Below, one piece after another: positions 10,641-20,370 of a stretch of DNA of 64,000 nt (position 1 is the first letter of the stretch; the number at the start of each line of letters is the position of its first letter). The position numbers and the translations under genes are program-made. Location: contig NC_067312.1 in assembly GCF_020740795.1 (NCBI RefSeq), positions 68,964,905 through 69,028,904 on the forward strand, written 5' to 3'. This DNA comes from Apus apus (lineage: Eukaryota > Chordata > Aves > Apodiformes > Apodidae). The notes below the pieces were generated by a model. That model saw only the letters and a list, made by a program, of their open reading frames with translations, was not told where the DNA came from and made no database searches.

Positions 10641-11648
10641 GCTGCCAGAAGAAACCAGAGGAGCAGGAGCTCAGGAGCATCTCTGCATCATTCCCAAAAC
10701 ATTGCACATGGAAAATCCAACTGCTCCACAACCAACCTCTTTAGTAGAAACATCCACAAAAGTTCCAGGCATTTTGCAGACTGCTGCATTTATTTTATGT
10801 CCTTCCAGCTTCACTCCTTGCCTCCCCTGCAAGGAAGCAAACCTACATCATTAGTTACACGGGAAGGAAAACTTAACACTTGTTCCATAGCTACAGAAAA
10901 ACAAACATTTAGGAAGAACTAACTGAGAGCTATCAGAAGGAGCAACAGAACTTAAAAGTATAAAGCCAGGGTCCTTTGACAGACAGAATATCATGAGCTG
11001 CCTGAAAGTGGCTGTTTCTGCAGGGTAGTGAGAGTGCTCACCAGCATTTAGAGATCTCAGGATTCCTTTTGGCACCAATTTCACATGGCAGTTTTGAGTA
11101 GAATGAGTGGTTTGATTTAAGAAGGCACCTGCAATGGCTTTTAGAAACACCTGCTGACAGGATCCTCTTTTCAATCTCAAGGAAAAAAATTTTAAAAAAA
11201 ACAACAACAAAAGCAAGCTGAGCCCAAAAAAGATCCCACCTTAGCCCTCCACAGTTTCCCTGCTGGCCCTGGTGGCTGAGCTGCACAGACTGCCAGGCAT
11301 GGCCAAGCTGCACCAGCAAAAGCCTGCCACAACACTCGGAACCATGACGAGATGTCTCTGAGGTGCAGGAGGAAACCGGGGAGTTGGTCACCCCTGTTTG
11401 TCCCCACTGGACCTGTGACTGCCAGCAGCACAGTCATAACTCATGACAAGCCCCGTTACCGACCACACTGTGTCACTGTTCCACAGGGAGAGCTGCTCTT
11501 CTATCCTGCAGATAATAAACCAAGAAACCTGAGGACAGCTGAACGAACTAGGGATGCTCTTGTATGCAGTCAGCAGCTCAGGGGCCCTGCTCTCGTCCCA
11601 CATCTGTGCCTCAGGAGAGGCAAAAGCCAGGCACTGCTTGGTGGGGAC
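10641..11648. other. Intergenic, no confident feature
   Basis: Unique-looking sequence with overlapping open frames on both strands (minus 10851-11437, plus 11352-11897) but no recognisable product. It lies just 3' of the MRPL50 remnant in that gene's orientation and could contain its decayed 3'UTR. Confidence 0.4.
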
Positions 11649-12036
11649 TCACTGCCCCCAGATGATTTCAGGTTGGGAGGCAGCTTTGCCCCCTCCAGGT
11701 TTGTCAAACCTGGAGGAGTCCTTCACAGGAGCACTATAGAAATCCAGGACATCCGCAGCGGGGTGCATCAGGTGGAGCTGGGAACTGGGGGCAGTGAGAC
11801 CGAGCCCTGCCCCAGCTGGGCCAGCGGGAGAAACTTTAACCATCGAGGGGCGTCTGCTGCCAGTTCTCAGGAAGCTCGGGTCCCAGCACCTCCTTGATGA
11901 GAGTGGAAGCTTTGCAGCTCACCCGGGGGGTGATAGCTTCTGCTGTGTGGCGAGGGACAGACCAGGCTGGGCTCTTTTCTCTTCAGCAACTATTTTCTCT
12001 GCTTCTGCTTCTGTTCGTCCTTCGCGCTGACGCAGA
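11649..12036 (-). pseudogene. MRPL50: MRPL50 exon 2, frameshifted (mitochondrial ribosomal protein L50)
   Basis: Read on the minus strand, pieces match the C-terminal two thirds of mitochondrial large-subunit protein mL50 in the correct order. An acidic segment, EAEKIVAEEKRAQPGLSL, comes first. Then come STLIKEVLGPELPENWQQ, WLKFLPLAQLGQ, and finally LGLTAPSSQLHLM and DVLDFYSAPVKDSSRFDK. The end, PEIIWGQ followed by a stop at 11649-11651, falls where the family protein ends. The pieces lie in three frames (shifts near 11920, 11842 and about 11805), and the second piece hits a TAA. So this copy cannot make the protein. A possible splice acceptor (ACACTTCAG before 12036) is kept, so it is not obviously a retrocopy. 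I do not find exon 1. Gene order and strand match the mammalian MRPL50 site between PLPPR1 and ALDOB. Confidence 0.75.
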
Positions 12037-12559
12037 CTGAAGTGTTTTCAGTCCCCAGGCTAATGAAGACTGGGTCAGAGCACATTTGTCTGCACAGATC
12101 TCATTTAGTATCAGGCTCTTCCCAGCCTGCAGAGAGTTGTCCCATCCCGTGGGCACAGCAGGTTCATTATAAACACCAGAAGAAAGGTACATGGTGAGGC
12201 TTTTGTTTCTACCCCAAATGCTGCTGACCCCACAGCAATCATCTGTCCAGCTTACATTATTGGTCTGAGTGTAAACAGCATTTTAACCAGATTTTAATAA
12301 CTAACCTTACTTTCCCAGTTACAGCTACATTTTCTAATTTACACTGGAAAATAACCCACAACAGATAACACAGAATAACCACTACTCAAGAAAAAATTAG
12401 TGCCTACAGGTAAAATAACAATAAAAAAATAACTCGTTTTAAGTAGGAAAGCGAAGCCTGCTCCAAATTATCTGACTTGCTCATAAGACACAATCTGCTC
12501 AACAAATCAAGTATGGCTTCAATGTCAGCAGATAGAGCTAAAGATTCACAAACTGAGTG
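12037..12559. other. Intergenic or former MRPL50 intron, no feature
   Basis: AT-rich sequence without recognisable coding or repeats. In the minus orientation it would be the intron just upstream of the MRPL50 remnant. Confidence 0.45.
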
Positions 12560-12990
12560 GCCTGGACCATCTGTTTTGAAACCACAGCAATGAAAGCAGG
12601 GGGTCACCATGGTTGCATGTCCAGGACCACATTTGTGGGTCAGCATTGTCTAGAAGCAGGATCTGTAACAGGAGAAAACACTGAGCAGCACTGGGTAAGA
12701 ATTCAGCAGGAGCTGATAGGATGAAGATACAACACCTAGTTACCTCAGAGAATTTTAAATGCTAAAAATCACTCCCGTGATAACCCTCCCTAAATGCTGT
12801 GAGCACAAGCTTAGCAGCGTATGTCGAGTCTGAGTGGTGAATAAATCATCACTAACCAATCATGTATTTTCTTGCAGCTTCTTCTTTGGTGCTATCTTGG
12901 ATAGAAGACCCCACCTGTCTCCCAGCAGGTGTGCTGCCTGCTGTTGAGTGCCCAGTGCCTGCTCTGCAGACCAGACAGAGCAGTCTTTAT
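12560..12990 (-). repeat. Inverted repeat, right arm
   Basis: This is the reverse-complement partner of 5690-6110. Landmarks on the plus strand are ATCATCACTAACCAATCATG, TTGGTGCTATCTTGGATAG and AGAAGACCCCACCTGTCTCC. Similarity is strong from 12780 to 12990 and weaker, but still traceable, down to about 12560. The CR1 at 13022 follows about 30 bp later. Confidence 0.8.
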
Positions 12991-13021
12991 GGACATAAGA
13001 GACTCCCTACTGGGATAACCA

Positions 13022-13220
13022 ATCATAGAATCATAGAATGGTTGGAGTTGGAAGGGATATTAAAGATTATGTAGTCCCAACCCCCTGCATAAGCAGGGAC
13101 ACCTCCCACTAGACCAGGCTGCTCAGAGCCCCATCCAACCTGGCCCTAGACACTTGCAGGAATGGAGCCCCCACAACTTCCTCTGGGCACGGGCTGTGGG
13201 AAGCCTGTTCCAGAGCCCCA
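13022..13220 (-). mobile_element. CR1 LINE 3'-end fragment
   Basis: It starts AATCATAGAATCATAGAATG and continues with GTTGGAGTTGGAAGGGATAT, ACCTCCCACTAGACCAGG, CCCATCCAACCTGGCCCT and GGCTGTGGGAAGCCTGTTCC. This is the antisense of a CR1 3' end. Confidence 0.9.
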
Positions 13221-13826
13221 GAAGAGCTTGCACTGACACAGCTGCACAAAGTTCTACAGAAAGAGAATTTATTGACGTGACAGGTACAAGTTCAGAATCG
13301 TCCTTGGAAAGTTGTGCCCCTACTGCAGAGATTCCAGCTAGAGTTAGTGATTCCCAGGTACACACCCAACAGAGCTGGTGGTGCCATTCCTACCAAACAG
13401 GCATCTCTCTTTGGTGAGGGAGGAAGAAGGATTCAGGCCCATCAACCCATCTGGAGAGTTGGAATGTTCTTCCTCCCGAAACGGGAGGATGCTTCAAGAT
13501 AATGATCTACCTATTGACGAGGGGGAACTAGGTCATATGTCGTGTGCCAACTGGTTCTAAGCAGGCTCATGACACTTGAAACATCAAAACTGCACTAGCC
13601 TGCCCTCTTGCCCAAGGCTGGTACAAGAGAACCACGATAACTGGCTGAATGAGCCAAAGAAATCTGTGTTCCCACAGCTGCGTCCCTCTGGGCACAGGCT
13701 GCGGGAAGCTGCTGCCAACCAGGAGATGTCCCTGGCTGCCTCTGAGGTGTGAAAGCGGAGAAGGAAGAAGGACTCTGGGCATCTGCCATTGCTGGGGCCA
13801 CCTTCACCCCAGGGATTCCATGGGGC

Positions 13827-13850
13827 GTTGCCTAGAACGAGGTGACATCA
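13827..13850 (+). promoter_or_regulatory. X-box-like plus CRE-like pair (unit A)
   Basis: GTTGCCTAGAAC (13827-13838) resembles an RFX X-box. Four bases later TGACATCA (13843-13850) is one mismatch from the palindromic CRE. The pair lies about 300 bp upstream of the proposed ATG and is identical in unit B. RFX and CREB/CREM sites together are common at testis and ciliary promoters, so the pair is a candidate promoter. This is motif matching by eye only. Confidence 0.35.
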
Positions 13851-14147
13851 CAGCCGGCCCCCCTGTGACAACAGCCCCTGCCCTCACCTTAGCAGCCGTG
13901 TCCCCCCTGCTCAGCTCACTTGCTGTGGTGAGGAGGAGGAGGAAGGCTGCAGGCTGTCCATCCCTCTCACTCAGTCTCGTTTCCCAAAGCCAGACAGGTT
14001 CCCGTCCTCCCCAGGACTGGATCCGTGTTTCTGCTCAGGGAAGCAGTTGCTGCGTTTCCTCTGCCTCGTCCAGCTGCTGCGCCGCTTCTTGGACTCGCTC
14101 GAGTCGGGCACTGCCGGCAGCACCAGGTCCCCTCTGTGGCCACGGAC

Positions 14148-16269
14148 ATGGGGCAGAGCAACAGGAAGATGAAAGCCTTCCGGAAGATCATCCCCAAGGT
14201 AGAGGCTCTGGCCGGTGCCCTGGGGGCTCCCCTGCCCGACCCCCTCCTGCGGGCTCTGCGCTGCCCGTGCCTGCCCTTCCGCCATGGGCTGCCTTAGGCC
14301 TGAGCTCCGGGCTGGGGACATGGCGGGCGGCCCTGGGCTCTGTCCTCACTGCTGCACGGCAGCCTGTAACCCTGCTCCCCTTTGCCTCCCCTGCCCAGGG
14401 CTCTGGGGGCCAGGCAACACCCCCCGTGCCTGCCATGGCACACGTGGACACCCAGGGCCAGCCCGCCCGGGGCACCAACATCCCAGCCGTGGAGACAGTG
14501 TCCCACGGCACCCAGGCCAGCGTCCCAGGGATGGAGACAGAGGTCCGTGGCACCCAGGCCACCATCCCTGCTGTGCACACTGTGTCCTGTGGCACCCAGG
14601 CCACCAACTCAGGGATGCACACTGTGTCCCGTGGCACCCAGGCCACCAGCCCAGGGCTGCGGACGGTGTCCCGTGGCACCCAGGCCACCATCACAAAGGT
14701 GCAGACAGGGTCCCCTGGCGTGAAGACCACCACCCCATGCACACAGCCAGGGTCCTCCTCCCTGCAGGGCCTGCCCAGCCACCAGCAGTGCCAGAAGAAG
14801 CTGAGCTGGCAGCAGCCCCCAAGAGGGCTGTTGGATGCTGTGGGCCTTGGGTGGGCAGGGGGCAGACAAAGGGCCCCGGTGCTGGGACCAGATGGGTGGG
14901 GGGCCATGCCCTCACTGTGTCACTGCTGCTGTTCCCAGACCAGGCGTCCGAAGGACACCCACGGAAAGCTGGGGGTGGCTGGAGCAGAGGAGAACATCCA
15001 TGCCAGCGACCAGATCACCCAGCAACTGGGGTAAAGGATGGCAGAGGGTTTCCTACCCCGTGGGGCTTTCAGGGAGGCTGGGGTGGCTGGGGAAAGCCTG
15101 CTCTGGGGGCAAGAGACACCCCTGAGAAGTCCCACAGAGCCTAAGGCTGCCCGTGCCTCCCTCTGCCTGCTCAGGTCCACGCTGCCAGGGATCAAGCCAG
15201 GAGAGCAGCAGGAGCAGAGCATGGCCATGATCGAGTGCCTGTTCAAGATGATGCAGCAGCTGAAGGAGCAGGTGAGGCCGGTGGGGAAGAGCGCTCCCAA
15301 CACCCTGTGCCTCAGCAGGGTGGTCCTGGCTGTTGTCCAGGCCAAGTCCCCTGGCTGGATGGGGCCAAGGAGCCTCCAGAGCCCCCAGGCAAGTTGGCCA
15401 CATGCGTCCTATCTTAGAGCGAATTCCTTTTCCCCTTCCTGCAGGTGGACTTGCTTCGTGTTGCGGTGGAAGGCGTGAGGAAGGAGCAGAGCACAATGTG
15501 CGTGATGGTGGAGGCTTTGCAGAAGAATCAGGACAAGCTGCGTGTGGCGGTGGAAGGCGTGAGGAAGGAGCAGAACAAGCTGCAGGCAACGTTGGGAATT
15601 GTGGAGAAGGAGAAGGACAAGCTACATGTTGCGGTGGAAGGCGTGAGGAAGGAGCAGAGCACCATGTGCACCAGTGTGGAAGCTTTGCAGAAGAATCAGG
15701 ACAAGCTGCGTGCGGCGGTGGAAGGCGTGAGGCAGGAGCAGATCAACACGTGGGCAATGGTGGAAGGTTTGTGGAAGGAACAGGGCAAGCTGTGTCTGAC
15801 AGTGGATTGTATGGAGAAGGAGAAAGGCAAGATGCAAGCAGCGGTGGAAGGTGTGTGGAAGGAGAAGAAGAAGACGCAGGTAATGATGGAAGATGTTTGG
15901 AAGGAGCAGGACAAGCTATGGGCAACAGTGGGAGGTGTGATGAAGGAGGTGGACAAGCTGCTGCTGATGGCGGAAGACGTGGGGCAGAAGAAGACAGAGG
16001 AGCTGGCAGAGGAGCTGGCAGAGGACCAGGCACCATGCACCTTCCTCAGCACAGACCCCAGCCCGCAGCCGGGGAACACCCTCTGCAGGTACAACAGCCT
16101 CCAGGAGCTGGTGGAACCCTCAAGGCCGCAGCAGGCAGTGGGCAAGGGGGTGAGGAAGCTGCCAGCGAAGAGCAGCTGGAACCAGCAGCAGTCAAGGGCT
16201 CGGCCCCATCCTCCCTGCCCTGCCAGGGACATCCTCCTGGCCAAGAGAAAAGGCAGGGACCAGCAATAA
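14148..16269 (+). CDS. Unrecognised repeat protein, copy A (four coding exons, ~534 aa)
   Basis: I do not recognise this family. Proposed exons are 14148-14198, 14399-15030, 15175-15271 and 15445-16269 (stop TAA). Start: GGACATGGGG has G at -3 and +4. Exon 1 gives MGQSNRKMKAFRKIIPK and ends AAG|GTAGAG; the acceptor CTGCCCAG|GG follows in phase 0. Exon 2 ends CTGGG|GTAAAG in phase 2 and exon 3 starts G|TCC, restoring the frame. Exon 3 ends CAG|GTGAGG, and exon 4 starts after CTGCAG in phase 0. Protein order: basic N-terminus, six Ser/Thr-rich 14-mers (VSRGTQATSPG type), a linker, the helix EQSMAMIECLFKMMQQLKEQ, thirteen coiled-coil 14-mers (VAVEGVRKEQNKLQ type), then a basic tail ending KRKGRDQQ. 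No signal peptide or membrane segment is visible. An extra intron inside exon 2 (acceptor TTCCCAG before 14941, weak donor GCT|GTGGGC) would also keep the frame. A near-identical copy lies at 24878-27293. Confidence 0.65.
14489..14740 (+). repeat. 42-bp coding repeats, Ser/Thr-rich type, 6 units (copy A)
   Basis: Six units of 42 bp encode 14-mers: VETVSHGTQASVPG, METEVRGTQATIPA, VHTVSCGTQATNSG, MHTVSRGTQATSPG, LRTVSRGTQATITK and VQTGSPGVKTTTPC. Ser/Thr content is high and GTQAT is the most constant core. Because 42 is a multiple of three, all reading frames tend to stay open, which explains the long antisense open frames here. Confidence 0.9.
15460..16005 (+). repeat. 42-bp coding repeats, coiled-coil type, 13 units (copy A)
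   Basis: Thirteen units of 42 bp encode 14-mers such as VAVEGVRKEQNKLQ, ATLGIVEKEKDKLH and AMVEGLWKEQGKLC. Each unit is exactly two heptads. Hydrophobic residues at positions 3, 6 and 13 (and often 10 is polar) form an a/d pattern, so a long continuous coiled coil of about 180 residues is predicted. Charged residues (KEQ, KEK) fill the outer positions. Confidence 0.9.
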
Positions 16270-16270
16270 A
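16265..16270 (+). terminator. Poly(A) signal AATAAA overlapping the stop codon (copy A)
   Basis: The last codons read CAG CAA TAA, and the stop is part of CAATAAAC. AATAAA at 16265-16270 therefore overlaps the stop, and a T/GT-rich stretch follows (16278-16340). Cleavage 10-30 nt downstream would leave almost no 3'UTR. The arrangement is the same in copy B. Confidence 0.55.
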
Positions 16271-16734
16271 CAACTTTCCCCCTGTTCTTCTTGCTGGCGG
16301 ATTACGTTTCTTTGCTTGGGTTGCTTGTGCTTTCGTTCAAGTGAGATTCATATAAGAACAAAAACTAACTGCCCAAAACCAACCAGCTCCCCCCTCCCCA
16401 GGGAGAGGCCATGAAGGGCGGTCACCAGGATGGCGGAGCACCACCTTGCTACATCACAGCCCCCAGCTCTGCTTCCCCCTGGCCCTGCAGGGGCGCAGGC
16501 AGAGGGAGGGCAGGGGCAGGGGGAGGGTCCAGGGCCGCCTGCGCAAGAAGCCAGGCTGAACTTGGGCAGCCAGAGGAGAGGCAGCTTTGCTGCGGGTGCT
16601 CAGGGCCACAGCCCGAGTCATCCTCAGCCTTCGCTTCACCCTGACTAGAAGCCAAAAGCAGCTGGCTAAGCTGAAACCAGGAGATGCTCACATCTCCAAA
16701 TCCCGAGCTGTTTCAGGAAAACTGCACTGTATAA

Positions 16735-16883
16735 CTATAGCTTGTCCAAAATGAGCAGCACAAAATCCTGGGATCCTCTTCAGGACTTGTTAAGGGCGCT
16801 CTTACCATCTCCTTGAAATCTAGCATCTAATACATCAGTTACAGTGTTTCAAGTATCACACAACCAGCCACTGCTACGAACAG
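16735..16883 (-). pseudogene. Short copy of the antisense-coding fragment at 20371-20526
   Basis: The 149 bp from CTATAGCTTGTCCAAAATGA to CACTGCTACGAACAGG match 20371-20526 in the same orientation at about 88-90% by eye. On the minus strand this corresponds to the last ~40 codons and stop of the open frame seen there. It starts 4 bp from the end of duplication unit A. Confidence 0.7.
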
Positions 16884-17003
16884 GTGGTCCTGATCCGTGC
16901 ATGTATGTGTTGTCTGCTATCTCGCCCCATTCGGGACAGCTGGCATAGTCAGCAGGACACCTTAAGATCCTGCAGGGTCTGGGAAGGATCCTTCAGGATC
17001 ACG

Positions 17004-17737
17004 ATGGCAAATTGTGTTGTAAAACAAGTTCCGGGCTTAACCAAGTTTCTTAAGAGGCACAACATACAGACTGAATCTAACGACCCTCGGTCAGAAGCCA
17101 GTGGTGTAACTGAGAGAACATTTTAAATAAAATGGGTAAGAACAGAGGCTCATTAAAGGATGCAAAGGGAAAAGGTGTAATAGGTAGTATGTCAGGAATT
17201 TGCTTAACAGCAGCAGAGCAGTGGAAAGAACCAGCTCTCAAAATAGTTACTAATTTGAAACTAACAGAAATGTTTCAAAGTTTGCAATCAAAACAAGAAC
17301 TGAAAGACATCACAGTAAGGTATAATCGACTGGAGGAGAATGTGGAATTCAGGATGCTGAAAGCCACTAACCCTAGAGGTGTGAGACAAGTCCGAAAATT
17401 AATAACATCACCAGAGGACTCGGATGGTGATATCTGGGAGAGCTTAGATCTTGAGGAGGAGGATTACGAGGAGGACAAACAGCTTTCTCTGCCAGCTCCA
17501 GCCTCTCCCCGAGCAGCAGAGACCGATTCCGCTGCTTCCAGAGCGAGTGCGGTTACCGGGGGCTTTCCCAAAACTGCTCCTCCTGGTGCCTCCTCCACTG
17601 CTGCAGCAAGTGCTGCTGTGGCTGCTGCTGCTCCTGTCACAGGCACCGCTCCTGCTGCTTCTCTAATGCCTGTTGCTGCTCCCCCTGCCTCTTTCCCTGT
17701 ACCGACTAAACTTTTGCATCCCGAAGAGGGGTCATAG
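17004..17737 (+). pseudogene. Retroviral gag-like remnant (MA-region type), broken
   Basis: Two open frames follow each other. The first, from ATG 17004, ends at a TAA near 17123. The second runs 17132-17737 (201 aa) as a basic, helical first part (VRYNRLEENVEFRML), an acidic hinge (SPEDSDGDIWESLDLEEEDY) and an Ala/Pro-rich tail. A helical matrix-like segment followed by an acidic SPED hinge and a Pro-rich linker resembles the N-terminal part of betaretrovirus-like Gag in bird ERVs. That match is from memory of the pattern, not a search. No capsid, protease, pol or LTR is seen around it, so it is a truncated fossil. It could instead be an unrelated low-complexity frame. Confidence 0.4.
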
Positions 17738-18174
17738 ATCTTCCTGTAGTGCCTGAGGCGGCAGAGCAAAGATGTGACCCTGAAGTCCCAGCAGTTAGAA
17801 AAACATTCCAGCTGTTATCAGCCCAAACTGGGACACTTTGTTACTAGTTAAAAGAAAGCTCACTGAAGGAAAAAAAAAATCAGTAAAAGGAAAAATAGCT
17901 TCATCCTGACTCAAACCAGGACACCCCATGGCTTGAAGAGGGAGGAAATGAATCCTTGGGTCACTTTTGGAACCAGGCAATACCTGTGTTGCCATATGCA
18001 AGAGAGTCTCTATAAAATCAATCCTAATTATGTTTTCTTTAGCTTGAAAAGAGATAATAAAGGCTGTGAAAGGACTTATAATTTAGCTCCCCCTACTATA
18101 ACCATGTTATGGAGCAGACTTACAAGAAACATGATTTATTTAAGAGTAATCCAATTATAATGAGATATATGCTA
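17738..18174. other. Possible ERV remnant continuation, no clear feature
   Basis: Short open frames follow the gag-like segment but show no recognisable domain. It may be decayed ERV sequence. Confidence 0.3.
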
Positions 18175-18438
18175 GAATCTTATAATAATTATAATAATTA
18201 TAATAATAATAAAATTATATAATTACATAATTATATATAATATATAATAATTATAATAATATAATAATTATGTAATTATATATAATAATAACAATAATAT
18301 GATAATAATATAATTATATTATATGTATTATATATTATACTATGTTATGCATTTTACATATAATAATATTATATATTATATATTATATCATATATTATAT
18401 ATAATATTATATATTATATATAATTATATAAATTATTA
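18175..18438. repeat. AT-rich microsatellite (TATAATAAT / ATATTATAT)
   Basis: About 260 bp are almost pure A/T, made of ATAATT, TATAATAAT and ATATTATATA units with many self-complementary stretches. It is followed by a T12 run at 18443-18454. Confidence 0.95.
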
Positions 18439-18454
18439 TGATTTTTTTTTTTTT

Positions 18455-20370
18455 CTTTTCAGGAAAGTATTGACCCACAATACTATTAAGTACTGAGCTT
18501 TATACAAAGTAGATCTTTGTAGGCTTATCAGCAGGGGGCATTGATGCGACATTAAATTCTGAATGCGAAACCACCAACCAACCATGCAGAGTCTGTAGTG
18601 TTTTATGTTTTTAATATGTTTGGTTTCTCCCCTGCATTTTTTGCAAGATCATCTCATTTTTTAAAGCAGAGCTTGAATTCCAGGCTGTTTGCTGACAGTA
18701 GCAATTTGTTTAACAACCTATTTCAGGCTTCATCCTGATTTTAAAAAGAAGTCTTTGTCGCTGTTTTATGTAGTTTAAAAGAGAAGAGGCTGATTTTATG
18801 ACCAGTAGATGTGCAGCCAGAAATTTCAAAGGGAATTCTTTCCAGCAGGAAGAATAGGTGGGTTCAGTGCTTGTGAGGGATATTTGGTGATGAGCATCAG
18901 TTCCTCCCTGACATCAGATCTGGCACATTTGAGGAAATGACTGACAACACCTTGCTTTCCTATGCTTCTCTGACAGTAGCTACTGACCTGGAGAAGAGAG
19001 GTATTTCCAGGAGGCAATTTTTAAAGAGCACCATTTTCCCTTCAGAGTGCCTATTTCACTCTCTACTGGCTTTGAGAGAAAAGTAAGGAAGCTGATAATT
19101 TAGATTATCACTTACAAAGAATGAACTGGGGTGGAAGAACAGTTTAAAATCCACAATAACATCAGGACTTTAAGCAACATTTAGTTGAGACCTGCATTAG
19201 GGATGTGGATCATTAAGCTGTTTGTCTGCTACAGCAGCAACTGCTCTCTGAAGTGACTTAGGTCTTGCTTTCTAGCTTTGGCTCCAGTATCTGGGACAAC
19301 ATGGCATGTTCCAGTTTTTCTGTCTCTCGTATACACACTGCATACACAATTACACAGTGTAACTCACTTAAGATATTTTCCTCAGGTGTGTGCAGCCTGC
19401 TGCCCTTGTTATGGCAAAAAAAGTCATGCAATACTAAAGCAAAACGTGTTCCTCAAATATTTCTAGTAATAGAGGCCTTCTGAACACCCTGTGAAACTGG
19501 CAGCTATCTTCTGCCTGGTAAAATTAAGACTCCACCCTTTGCAAAACCTGATGCTTGCACTATAATTTTCCTTTAAGATCCTAGAAACATGGAGTAACAT
19601 TGGGTCTGATAGCGTTCCTGAGAAATGCCAAGATGAGATTTATACAAACAAGGGGAGAAGATAATTAAACTTCTAGCTGTCAAAAGGGTTAATGTATCAG
19701 ATGTTTAAATTTTTATTTTGTACATGAAGAATGTTACCACTATTACCAAGTGTTACTAAAACCTCCAAGCCTCAAGTGTAGTATGTGTCTTTCTCCGAGC
19801 ACATCCCATGAGCTTTTCAGCAGGTGGCATTAACGTTCTTTGTGGTTCCAAATGGCACACGGCCAGGAAACTGCTCCTTCCAGCACTTAACACTTTAAAA
19901 TGATCAACAAACCATTGCCGAGAGTAAGCAATATCCTTAGGAGAAAAAGGCTGTGGTAAAATGGCATCTGTTCAGAAATACATATTTTTTTTTAGCAAAA
20001 GAAGCAGAGCATAGATATATTTTGACTACTTTGATATTAAATTAGAAGGAGCCAAGAGCATGTTTTCTTTTCTTTTCATTTGTTTGGATTTACCCATCAA
20101 GGCATCTGCAGCATCAACATTTTCAAATGAAGAGACCACCACTGAACTTTGAAACGTTCAGGCATGTACCAGGAGACCTTGTGCAGCACTGCCAATGACC
20201 ACAACGTCCACCTTTTTTCAAAGTAGTCCCATACAGGTTTCACCAAGTTTAAAGACTTGCTGTTAGAAGAGAGTGACAGGAAAGGGAGAGATCCTGAGAT
20301 GGCAGGTACATACAAGCAAGTGCAGCTGAGTGAAAATGAGTTGCACTGCAGGACTGGTTATCCTGTGTAC
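18455..20370. other. Intergenic, no feature
   Basis: AT-rich unique-looking sequence. I see no genes or strong repeats. The minus-strand open frame at 20097-20315 has no recognisable similarity. Confidence 0.5.

Larger units (their letters stand above)
13665..16730 (+). repeat. Segmental duplication unit A (direct copy of 24396-27762)
   Basis: From TGTGTTCCCACAGCTGCGTC at 13665 to AGGAAAACTGCACTG near 16730, the sequence matches 24396-27762 at roughly 98-99% by eye outside the repeat arrays. Unit A is about 300 bp shorter, almost all of it 3 and 4 whole 42-bp repeat units. Introns are retained, so this is DNA-level duplication, not retrotransposition. The unit is much more GC-rich than its flanks. 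At its 3' edge, 4 bp separate it from the antisense fragment at 16735. Confidence 0.95.

Noticed and set aside
14148-14165. N-myristoylation of the novel protein (MGQSNR start)
   Set aside because: Gly2 is present but position 6 is Arg, where the motif needs a small residue, so the signal does not fit.
13649-14398. Upstream part of the 461-aa and 498-aa frames before the GTQAT array
   Set aside because: This frame reads through what I take as the intron 14199-14398 and the 5' leader. The spliced model with ATG 14148 has a good start context and consistent phases.
14188-14907. Long minus-strand frames (239 aa here, 281 aa at 24918-25763) with VAWVPRDTV-type repeats
   Set aside because: They are the antisense shadow of the 42-bp Ser/Thr array. 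A period divisible by three keeps several frames open, and there is no splice or start support on that strand.
15333-16355. 340-aa (and 416-aa at 26189-27439) Gly-rich frames across exon 4
   Set aside because: These are other frames of the coiled-coil exon. The heptad-bearing frame is phase-compatible with the upstream exons and ends in a natural stop.
18175-18438. AT repeat as a replication origin or cruciform regulator
   Set aside because: Simple AT microsatellites of this kind are common, and nothing in the surroundings supports a role.
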